Assembly (NCBI GenBank): GCA_003388555.1
Contig: QQVD01000031.1
Coordinates: 124,001 to 188,000 of the forward strand
DNA: 64,000 bases
Source: Acidobacteriota bacterium
GTDB taxonomy: Bacteria; Acidobacteriota; Thermoanaerobaculia; Multivoradales; Multivoraceae
Reading direction: 5' to 3'
Shown one piece after another: positions 55,511 through 62,815 of the stretch. The translations under genes were made by a program, and so were the position numbers. The notes beneath the pieces were generated by a model that was not told where the DNA came from, did no database searches, and worked only from the letters and a program-made list of their open reading frames with translations. The stretch's first letter is position 1. Every line of letters starts with the position of its first letter.

Positions 55511-55584
55511 GGTCCGGACTGTAACCCGCAGGGAGCGGTCCGGGTGGCCGTGCGCGCCAGTCTGCCGTGCCGGATCGCCCGGTC

Positions 55585-58185
55585 TCAGTTGCAGGTCGGC
55601 AGGGCCGAGGTGTCGACGATCGCAGGCGACGCGGTGCCGAGTGGATTCGTGTACTCCGCCTCCTCGCCGGTCTGCAGGTCGGTCACGGTGAGGGTGTACT
55701 CGACGTTGGTGGTGGCGGCGGCGAAGACCCAGTAGTGCTGGTTGAGGCCGCAGCCGTCGAGCACCTTGACCAGCATCTCCCAGTTGGCGGCGTCGAAGAA
55801 GTAGAAGACGCCGGAGTCGGTCGACAGCGCCGGCGCGAGCCGGCCGACCCCGGTCTCGCCCTCGAAGTTCCGCCACGAGACCTCGATCCGGAACCGTCCG
55901 CCGCGCAGGCAGAGGGTGTCGATGTCGTTGACGCAGGTGGTGGATCCCGGCGTCGTCAGCGCCACCGGGGTCGACGGCAGGTCGCTGGCCGTCGCGGAGG
56001 CGGCTCCCTCGAGTCGCGTGCCCGGTCCGCGACGGGTGCGCTGCACGGTCGAGGGCAGGAACGACCCGTCATGCGAGGGCGCCTCGCCGCGGGTCAGGGA
56101 AGGCGACGGGAGGGGCGCGCTGGTGGCGCTGGCCGCATCGCAGGTGGCGAAGGCCTCGGTGTCGATCGTCGCCGGTGCGGCCTCGCCGAGCGGGTTGGAG
56201 TAGACCCGCTGCTCACCGGTCTGCGTGTCGACCACGGTGAGCGTGTACTCGACGTTGGTGGTCGCGGCGGCGAGCACCCAGTAGCGCTGGTTGAAACCAC
56301 AGCCGTCGAGCACCTTGATCATCATCTCCCAGTTGTCCTCTTCGAAGAAGTAGAGGATGCCGGAGTCGTCGGAGCCGAACGGCGTCGCCACCGCGCGCCC
56401 GGTCTCGTCGTCGAAGTTGCGCCAGTCGACGATGACGCTGAAGCGCTCGGAGAGGCAGAGCACCAGCCCCGCCTCGCAGGCGACGCGGTCGAGCGCCGCC
56501 AGGGCGTCGAGCTTGCCGAAGCCCCAGGCGGCGCGGTCGAAGTCGGGCAGCTCGCCGGTCTCTTCGTCCTGGCGCGCGGTCTGGCGCAGGATGCGGCGGA
56601 TGTCGGCGGTGGTGAGGGTGGGATCGAGCTCGAGCATCAGCGCCACCACGCCCATGGTGATCGGCGCCGAGGCGCTGGTGCCGCCGAAGCGGATCAGCTT
56701 GCCGTCGCCTTCGATCGGCTGGATGCCGCGCAGCGACGACCACCACGAGTCGGCGGCGGCCGAGGCGTACGAGCCCTGACCCGGGCCGACGACGTCGATG
56801 CCGTAGGTGCGGTCGTCGCGGGTCGGGCCGCCGGGGGACTTGAGCCACAGCTCGCCGACCAGCCCCTCGGCGTCGGTGCCGCGCAGGAAGCCGTCGACGT
56901 CGGTGTAGAAGGTGCGGATCACCGAGTTGCCGGCCACGATCGCCGACTCGGTGGCGGCGTAGTCTTGCAGCCGGCCGGGGACCAGAAAGTCGGTGAAGGC
57001 GGTGTTGGCGGTGAGACCGGGGCCGACGACGTCGGAGTACATGTCGAAGTTGCCGCTGCCGGCGACGGTGGAACGGAGCTTGACCACGCCGCTGCCGACG
57101 TGGCCGTTGATGAAGATCAGCGCCGCGCGGTCGCCGCTGGTCGACTTCCAGGGATAGAACTCCTGGCCCGGCAGGTAGTGGAAGATCTGGATCTCGGCGT
57201 TGCTCTGGCTCTGGCCGGGACCGACCGGACCGAGCACCGAGCCGTTGTCGAGCTCGACGGTGATCTGGGCCGGTCGGTTGCCCGAGTACCAGATCGAGAT
57301 CGGCGAGGTGATCGTCGACTGGCGCTCGAACGGCACGGTGACGCCGGTGGCGGCGTCGAAGCGGCCGCCGGCATGGCTCGGCAGGCTGCCCTCGTCGCCG
57401 CCGGGGATCACCATCACCCGGCCCGGCACGGTCGGCGGAAAGACCGTGTCGATCTTGCGGCTCACCGCCGAGGTGCCGTCGATCGGCCCCCACTGCACGC
57501 CGGAGTTGATGATCGCGACGCCGGGCTGTCCGAGCTGGTTCATCTTCAGCCGTGCCCAGTCGATCGCCTCGTCGGTGCAGCCCTGGAAGCCGGGAACCGC
57601 CGGGGTCGAGCCGTGCGCCGGCACGCTCTCGGCGGTCATCTTGACCACGATCAGGTCGGCCTCGGGGGCGATGCCGGCGAAGCGATCGTCGCCGAGGGCG
57701 CGGCCGTTGCTGGCCGCCATGCCGGCGGTCGCGTCGCCGTGACCGACGTCGTCGATCGGCGGCAGGGTGCCGCCACCCGAGAGCGCCTCATTGATCTGTG
57801 CCTCGCTGTACTCGATCGGCGCCGGGTCGTTCGGCCCGCACTGGCTGAAGCCCTGGTTGCTCATGTCGAGCAGCCACTTCACCCGGGTGGTGCCGTCAGG
57901 GTTGCGAAAGTCGGGGTTGCGCACGTCGATGCCGCGGTCGAGCACCGCGATGGTGACGCCGCGCCCGCTGACGCCGTAGCGCGCCCGCGCCTCGTCGAGG
58001 CGGATCTCCTGGTCGACCAGCTCGTCGGCGACGAGCGGCGTCGCGGCGACGCAGAGAGCGAGACCGAGGGCGACTCCGAGGACCGGTGCGAGCCTGCCGC
58101 GGAGCCTCTCGGCAGTGGACGAGGAGCGAACGGCGGCCAGGCGGAGAGGGCGATGTGGCGGCGTGGTCTGGGGCGACGAGGACAT
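55585..58185 (-). CDS. Secreted S8 (subtilisin-type) protease with two tandem C-terminal domains
   Basis: An 866-residue exported protease starts at ATG 58185 behind GGGAG. The signal peptide is near residues 30-53 (LAPVLGVALGLALCVAATPLVA). Catalytic triad: D83 in VLDRGIDV, H149 in DDVGHGDATAGMAA and S504 in FGGTSASAPITMG. The long gap before Ser holds a beta-rich insert. Two copies of a domain of about 105 residues follow (about 574-680 and 756-866). Both have an initial LCL, then WRNFxxETG, DSGxxYFF, NWEMxxKVLDGCG, YWVxAAATTNVEYTLTVxDxQTG, NPLG and a closing TC. I associate this Cys-bounded domain with exported proteins of Thermoanaerobaculia and relatives; its function is unknown. Confidence 0.92.
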   Translation of the reverse strand: MSSSPQTTPPHRPLRLAAVRSSSTAERLRGRLAPVLGVALGLALCVAATPLVADELVDQEIRLDEARARYGVSGRGVTIAVLDRGIDVRNPDFRNPDGTTRVKWLLDMSNQGFSQCGPNDPAPIEYSEAQINEALSGGGTLPPIDDVGHGDATAGMAASNGRALGDDRFAGIAPEADLIVVKMTAESVPAHGSTPAVPGFQGCTDEAIDWARLKMNQLGQPGVAIINSGVQWGPIDGTSAVSRKIDTVFPPTVPGRVMVIPGGDEGSLPSHAGGRFDAATGVTVPFERQSTITSPISIWYSGNRPAQITVELDNGSVLGPVGPGQSQSNAEIQIFHYLPGQEFYPWKSTSGDRAALIFINGHVGSGVVKLRSTVAGSGNFDMYSDVVGPGLTANTAFTDFLVPGRLQDYAATESAIVAGNSVIRTFYTDVDGFLRGTDAEGLVGELWLKSPGGPTRDDRTYGIDVVGPGQGSYASAAADSWWSSLRGIQPIEGDGKLIRFGGTSASAPITMGVVALMLELDPTLTTADIRRILRQTARQDEETGELPDFDRAAWGFGKLDALAALDRVACEAGLVLCLSERFSVIVDWRNFDDETGRAVATPFGSDDSGILYFFEEDNWEMMIKVLDGCGFNQRYWVLAAATTNVEYTLTVVDTQTGEQRVYSNPLGEAAPATIDTEAFATCDAASATSAPLPSPSLTRGEAPSHDGSFLPSTVQRTRRGPGTRLEGAASATASDLPSTPVALTTPGSTTCVNDIDTLCLRGGRFRIEVSWRNFEGETGVGRLAPALSTDSGVFYFFDAANWEMLVKVLDGCGLNQHYWVFAAATTNVEYTLTVTDLQTGEEAEYTNPLGTASPAIVDTSALPTCN

Positions 58186-58591
58186 GCGGGGATCTCCCGG
58201 GAGGTGGTCGCGAGGTCTTGGGTCGGTCTGGCTTGGCTTGCGCGAGGCAGCGAGCATTGCACGGAACGCGCCAGAACCTGTGTCGCCCGTGGCGCCTGTC
58301 GCGGGGTGGCGCACGTCGGTTCGGTCGCGCCGCTGCGTCATCGTTCGGACAGGCGAAGGTAGGCCGTAGAGGGGACAGTCGCATCTGGAGGCTCGAGGTG
58401 CCGGTCGGTCCCGGGAGGGAGTCCACGGGCGGCGTTCGCCGTCGTGTTCCGTTCGAGCGCAAAGACGACGCTGGGACCGAGTCTGGCGCGTTGCCTTCAG
58501 GTCGAGGAAGCACGGCGAGGCAAGCCGTGCAGCACCAGCAAAGGTGACGGATGGAACAGCACAAAGAACACCCGGTCGCGGAGTCCTCGAC
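58186..58591. other. 406-base intergenic region between sortase operon end and subtilase start
   Basis: No gene is supported. Near the sortase end, GCACGGC (58510-58516) and GCCGTGC (58524-58530) form a perfect 7-base-pair stem with a 7-base loop, listed separately. The 300 bases upstream of the subtilase must hold its promoter, but no clear -35/-10 pair is visible. Confidence 0.55.
58510..58530 (-). terminator. Hairpin downstream of the sortase gene
   Basis: GCACGGC and GCCGTGC flank a 7-base loop about 60 bases past the sortase stop codon. On the minus strand it is followed by TTCCTC, a weak U-rich run, so it could end the sortase transcript. Confidence 0.4.
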
Positions 58592-59275
58592 TCAGGAGCT
58601 CGATCCGCCGTCTACCCTCTCCGCCTCCACCACGAGACGCAGCGGGCCGCCGGGCACGAGCGCGTCGAACGGCCAGCAGGTGACGAGAGTCAGGCGGTCG
58701 GTGGCGGCGGGAGGCGGCGCGTAGCGGGAGCGGTGCACCACCCGCAGTGACCCGACGCGGTAGGCGCGTTGCGCCTTGCCCGGCAGCTCGAGGTGCAGCA
58801 ACTGACCCGCGGCGAGGTGGCGCAGGGCGGCGAAGTGGGTGTCGCGGTGGCCGGCGATCAGCAAGTCGCCGGCCTCGTGAGCCATCTCTCCGTTCGCCCG
58901 CATTCCCGGGCCGAAGGCCATCGCTTCGCCAGAGGTGCTGGCGAGCACGATGAGCCCTCGGCCGCCGCGGCCGGTTGCTGCTTCCGGCAGGGTCAGGCGG
59001 GCGACCGGCCAGGTGTCGGCCCAACTCCACGGCGCGACGCGGGGTGCGCCCGGGGTCCGCCGGTCCTCCTCACCCGGGGCCGTCTGCCTGGCCGCGGCGA
59101 CCGTGGTGCGCCAGGCGCGCTCGAGCAGCACCTGGGCGACCTCGGCCTTGACCGGGATCCACAGCCCCTGGGCGAAGAGGACGGCGCCGGCGAGCAGTGC
59201 CGCGACGGCGACGATCCGCCGCGAAGCGGGGCGCCGGCGCAGCAGAGCAAGCCCCCCGCGCAGCATCGTCCTCAC
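58592..59275 (-). CDS. Class GN-type sortase of a dedicated sortase system
   Basis: A 227-residue transpeptidase. GTG 59275 overlaps the target-protein stop by four bases (GTGA). One N-terminal membrane helix (about 21-40, IVAVAALLAGAVLFAQGLWI) is followed by the C60 barrel with WPVARLTLPEA, LIVLASTSGEAMAFGPG, His143 in LLIAGHRDTHFAALRHL, Cys200 in LTLVTCWPFDALVPGGPLRLVVEA and Arg213 in the last part. The VTCWPFD active site and the neighbourhood match the single sortase of the proteobacterial dedicated sortase system. The enzyme should cleave the LPxGGTG tail of its one adjacent substrate. In a Gram-negative-type envelope the acceptor is unknown. Confidence 0.92.
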   Translation of the reverse strand: MRTMLRGGLALLRRRPASRRIVAVAALLAGAVLFAQGLWIPVKAEVAQVLLERAWRTTVAAARQTAPGEEDRRTPGAPRVAPWSWADTWPVARLTLPEAATGRGGRGLIVLASTSGEAMAFGPGMRANGEMAHEAGDLLIAGHRDTHFAALRHLAAGQLLHLELPGKAQRAYRVGSLRVVHRSRYAPPPAATDRLTLVTCWPFDALVPGGPLRLVVEAERVDGGSSS

Positions 59276-61740
59276 GGCCGGCTCCTGCGCAGCGCGGCGT
59301 AGCCGAGCAGCATCAGCAGCGAGCCGACGAGAGTCGACAGCGCGGCGCCGGTGCCGCCAGCCGGCAGGTGTCCGTGGCCGGCGACGCCGAAGGTGGTCTC
59401 GGGGCTCCAGCCGGCCGGCAGGCGGACCGGGATCGGTCGGCTCGCCAGCGACGCGTCCAGCGGCCGCGCCGGAGAGGTGTCGACCGCCACCAGGCTGGTG
59501 TAGCGGGTCACCAGGTGGTGGGCGAGGCCCAGCGCCACCACCTGCGGCCGGATCGACTCCTCGCTGCCTCCCCGCACCAGCTCGCCGACCAGAGAACGCA
59601 CCTTCTCGCGCGCCCACAGCCGATCGATGCCGCTGCGGTCGCTCGACGGCAGCACCTCGAGCCGGCTCTCCCACAGATGCCCCGAGCGCAGGCCGCGGAC
59701 CACCAGCTCGGGGGTGGTCGCGGATCGCGACAGGCGCGGCAGGCGGGCGTTGAGGACCACCGGCTCGCCGGCGTAGAGATCGGGCAGGCGCTGCGGCCAG
59801 GCTTCGATCCGGGCCGTCTGCTCGGGGCTCCAACCCTCCCAGTCGATCTCGAGATCGACCAGCGCCGGCGTCTCGAGCTTGTGCAGCAGGCTGCGCATCT
59901 TGAGGTCGACCTCGTGGACATCGGAGATGTTGGTGAAGGTGCCGCGGCCGAAGCCGGCGGCGCCCGACATGAAGTGGTTGTTGGGCGCCGAGCCGATGCC
60001 GACGGTGAACAGCCGGCGCTCCCCGAGCCGCTGCTCGATGAACCGGAACAGCTGCTCCTCGTTGCCGACGCTGCCGTCGGTGATGAACACCACCTGACGA
60101 ACCTCGGGCGACGCGTCCGTCTGCGGTGCGAAGTCGTCGGCGAGGGCGAGCTCGAGCGCGGCGAGGATGTTGGTGCCGCCGTTGGCGCGCAGCCCGTCGA
60201 CCCAGCGGCGGGCGTGGGCGACGTTCTCCCGGCTGGCCCGCTGGGGGCGGGAGAAGAGGGCGCGCGCCGCGCTGTTGAACTCGACGACGTCGAACCGATC
60301 GTGCGGCTGCAGCCGCGCCAGGGCCATGTCCAGCGCCGCCTTCGCCTGGTCGATCGACACGCCGCCCATCGAGCCGCTGGTGTCGATGACGAAGACCAGC
60401 TCGCGCGGGCGATCGCGCAGCGACGCCTCGGCGGCGGCCTGCGGCGGCACCACCACCAGGTGGGCGTAGGTGTGCTCGCCGACGTCCTGGGTGTAGAGGG
60501 CGGCCTGCGGCGCCGCACCGCGATCGGGCCACCACTCGAGCACGAAGTCGCGATCCGCCTCGACCGCGCCGCCGTCGAGCTCGACGACGTAGGCGTGGGG
60601 CGAGTCGGTGACGATGATCGGGTGCGACGGGCTGCGGATGTCGTCGAGCACCAGGGTGTGGTCGATGAACACCGTCAGCTGCACCGGGATGTGGGCCGGT
60701 TCGTCGCCGCGCACCGGCGGCAGCTCGGCGAACCCGAAGGCGGCGGCGAGCGGGTCGACGGAGAAGTCGGTGGCCCGCAGCAGCACCGGGGGCGTGATGC
60801 GCGACGCGTCGGGCACCCCGGTCGTGTCGACGCCCCAGCCGCTGCCGGCGGCGCCGCCGGTCGGCATGCCCGGCGGGTTGTAGCGCGGCGCGACGACCAG
60901 CGGGAAGCGCAGGCCGATGCGGCCGTCGTCGTAGCTCAGGTCTTGCTGGTACTCGATCGCCACCACGATCTCTTCGCCGGGACCGATGTTGGCCACCGAG
61001 TTGGTGAACAGGTTGGGGCGCTCCTGCTCGACGAGGGAGGCGCGGCGTCCCTGGGCGCGAGCCACCTCGTAGGTGCGCCTGGCTTCCTCCTTCTCCTGCA
61101 CCACGCCGACGATCTCGCGCTCGCCGATCAGCATACGCAGCTCGTCGACCGCGGCGCGCTCGGGCAGCGGGAAGACGTAGATGCCCTCGAGCCAGGCCTC
61201 GGTGGGGTTGGTGAAGCGCTGCTCCACCCGGGTGCGGGCGATCAGGCCGTAGACCTCGACGGTCACCGTCTGGTCGAGCGTCGGCGCCGGCAGGAAGATC
61301 CCCGGCTGGTCGGTGGTGTAGAGCAGCGCGCCGCGGCCGGCCGCGTCGAGAGTCGTCGGAGGGCCGTATGTGGAGAGCAGCTCGCCGGCGCGGGTCCAGG
61401 CGTCCTCGGCGGTCGGGTGGGTGCGCGGCTCGCTCTCCGCCGTCGGTTCATCGTCCCGGGAGGCGTAGGGAGCTCGGCCGAGGTCGGCGCCCTCGAAGCC
61501 CGGGTCCTGCGCCAGCACCGCGGCCGACGGCGGCAGGAAGAGGGCGAGGAGGGCGACCAGCGCGACCCGTGCGACCCGTGCGACCCGTGCGACCCGTGCG
61601 ACCACTGTGAGGATCGCCGGTTTGCGAGGCACGGCCGCGATGGCGTGGCCGTGGCGAGGGGGCCGAGGTCGAGAGCTCGTGTTGCGGGCGTCCGGCAGCG
61701 GCCGAGATGCTGGCTGTGAGGGTGACTGCGGGGATCTCAT
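59272..61740 (-). CDS. Sortase target protein with VIT and VWA domains and LPxGGTG sorting signal
   Basis: An 822-residue surface protein starts at ATG 61740 (GGAG seven bases upstream). A long basic leader runs into a signal core near 42-78. The leader contains several ALA-ARG-VAL repeats coded by a 9-base tandem repeat. A VIT domain (about 128-260, LYGLIARTRVEQRFTNPTEAW-like) precedes a linker and a VWA domain (about 445-610) with a complete MIDAS start DTSGSMGG. The C-terminus is LPAGGTG (792-798), a membrane helix and RRSRP. This is the substrate of the adjacent sortase. Its layout equals the marine proteobacterial sortase target family. Role in adhesion or matrix binding is inferred. Confidence 0.93.
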   Translation of the reverse strand: MRSPQSPSQPASRPLPDARNTSSRPRPPRHGHAIAAVPRKPAILTVVARVARVARVARVALVALLALFLPPSAAVLAQDPGFEGADLGRAPYASRDDEPTAESEPRTHPTAEDAWTRAGELLSTYGPPTTLDAAGRGALLYTTDQPGIFLPAPTLDQTVTVEVYGLIARTRVEQRFTNPTEAWLEGIYVFPLPERAAVDELRMLIGEREIVGVVQEKEEARRTYEVARAQGRRASLVEQERPNLFTNSVANIGPGEEIVVAIEYQQDLSYDDGRIGLRFPLVVAPRYNPPGMPTGGAAGSGWGVDTTGVPDASRITPPVLLRATDFSVDPLAAAFGFAELPPVRGDEPAHIPVQLTVFIDHTLVLDDIRSPSHPIIVTDSPHAYVVELDGGAVEADRDFVLEWWPDRGAAPQAALYTQDVGEHTYAHLVVVPPQAAAEASLRDRPRELVFVIDTSGSMGGVSIDQAKAALDMALARLQPHDRFDVVEFNSAARALFSRPQRASRENVAHARRWVDGLRANGGTNILAALELALADDFAPQTDASPEVRQVVFITDGSVGNEEQLFRFIEQRLGERRLFTVGIGSAPNNHFMSGAAGFGRGTFTNISDVHEVDLKMRSLLHKLETPALVDLEIDWEGWSPEQTARIEAWPQRLPDLYAGEPVVLNARLPRLSRSATTPELVVRGLRSGHLWESRLEVLPSSDRSGIDRLWAREKVRSLVGELVRGGSEESIRPQVVALGLAHHLVTRYTSLVAVDTSPARPLDASLASRPIPVRLPAGWSPETTFGVAGHGHLPAGGTGAALSTLVGSLLMLLGYAALRRSRP
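61559..61604. repeat. 9-base tandem repeat (CGACCCGTG) inside the sortase-target leader
   Basis: About five head-to-tail copies of CGACCCGTG lie within the coding sequence of the leader of the LPxGGTG protein; the last is partial and merges into CGACCACTG. Each copy adds Ala-Arg-Val on the minus strand, so a change in copy number keeps the frame but changes the charge and length of the n-region just before the hydrophobic signal core. Confidence 0.85.
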
Positions 61741-61993
61741 GGTGTTCTCCGTTCGTTCGGCGGATGCGCGAAGCTGGGTCACTGGAGTCACCGTGGGAGC
61801 CGGCGGCCCGAAGGTTGGAGGGCGGAGTCAGTAGTTGTCGTGGTTGGATGGTCTCGGCCCGCCGGCTCCCGAACGGTGAGCACACGATGAGCGGCGCCGA
61901 TGTCGGGGTGATGACGCGCTGCGGGAGATCCGAAGGCAGAATGTGGCGACGGGATGGCGGGTTCGTCACCCTGGAGACCTGAAGGCGCCGGGA
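61741..61993. other. Divergent intergenic region between sortase target and response regulator
   Basis: These 253 bases separate the two halves of the dedicated sortase system and should hold the promoters for both. No -35/-10 pair or clear response-regulator direct repeat stands out by eye. A short open frame at 61889-61983 has no binding site and is not called. Confidence 0.4.
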
Positions 61994-62815
61994 ATGGCGG
62001 GAATGAAGAGCGCAGGAGCAGAGAAGGGCCATGCCACGGCAGGCGCGGAAAGCGCTTGCATCGCGGTCGTCGAGGACGACGAGACGCTGCGCGCCAGCCT
62101 CGCCTTCGCCCTCGAGGCGGAGGGATACCGGGTGCTCGAGTTCCCCGACGGCCAAGTCGCCTGGGAGACGCTCGAGCAGCGGATCGGCGACGGTCGGGCG
62201 CAGGCCGGTCCGCCTCCGCCGCCCGATCTGGTGGTGCTCGACGTGATGATGCCGCGCATGGACGGGCTCGAGCTCTGCCGTCGCCTGCGCGGACGCTCCG
62301 AGGAGCTGCCGATCTTCTTCCTCACCTCGCGCGACGAGGAGTTCGACCGCGTGCTGGGTCTCGAGCTCGGCGCCGACGACTACCTGTGCAAGCCGTTCTC
62401 GATGCGCGAGCTGCTGGCGCGGGTCAAGGTGCTGCTGCGGCGTCTGCAGCTGATCCGCGCCGCGGCGGCCGGTGGGGGCGCCGAGGCGGTCGACGACGGC
62501 GAGGAGCTGGTGGAGGTCGGCCCGTTGACACTCGATCTGCGCCGCTACCAGGCCACCTGGCGAGGCCAGGCGCTGGGACTGACCATCACCGAGTTCCAGA
62601 TCCTCTGCGCGCTCGCCCGGCGGCCCGGGCACGTCAAGACCCGGGCGCAGCTGATGGCCGAGGGCTATCCTCACGACAACTACGTCAGCGAGCGCACCAT
62701 CGACACCCACGTCAAGCGACTGCGCCGCAAGCTCGAAGCGAGGCACCAGGAGTTCGACGCCCTGGAGACGGTCTACGGGGTCGGCTACAGGTGGCGCGAG
62801 GACGTGGCCCGTTGA
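61994..62815 (+). CDS. OmpR-family response regulator of the dedicated sortase system
   Basis: A 273-residue regulator starts at ATG 61994, with GAAGG upstream; ATG 62003 is an alternative. Receiver domain: acidic pair in VVEDDE (28-30), phospho-acceptor D83 in VVLDVMMPRMDG, T111 and K133 in DDYLCKPFSMREL. A Pro-rich insert lies just before D83. The winged-helix domain (about 175-270) shows LTITEFQILCALARRPGHV and VSERTIDTHVKRLRRKLEA. It overlaps the kinase gene by three bases (TTGA). Length, order and the neighbouring sortase pair match the response regulator family tied to the proteobacterial dedicated sortase system. Confidence 0.92.
   Translation: MAGMKSAGAEKGHATAGAESACIAVVEDDETLRASLAFALEAEGYRVLEFPDGQVAWETLEQRIGDGRAQAGPPPPPDLVVLDVMMPRMDGLELCRRLRGRSEELPIFFLTSRDEEFDRVLGLELGADDYLCKPFSMRELLARVKVLLRRLQLIRAAAAGGGAEAVDDGEELVEVGPLTLDLRRYQATWRGQALGLTITEFQILCALARRPGHVKTRAQLMAEGYPHDNYVSERTIDTHVKRLRRKLEARHQEFDALETVYGVGYRWREDVAR

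Noticed and set aside
55511-55584. FMN riboswitch for riboflavin synthase
   Set aside because: Only 74 bases separate the gene from the subtilase stop, too short for an RFN element, and none of its conserved blocks is present.
55567-58362. Plus-strand open frame of 931 codons opposite the subtilase
   Set aside because: The opposite strand encodes a full S8 protease with its triad; the plus-strand product is low-complexity Gly/Val/Asp/Arg with no motif.
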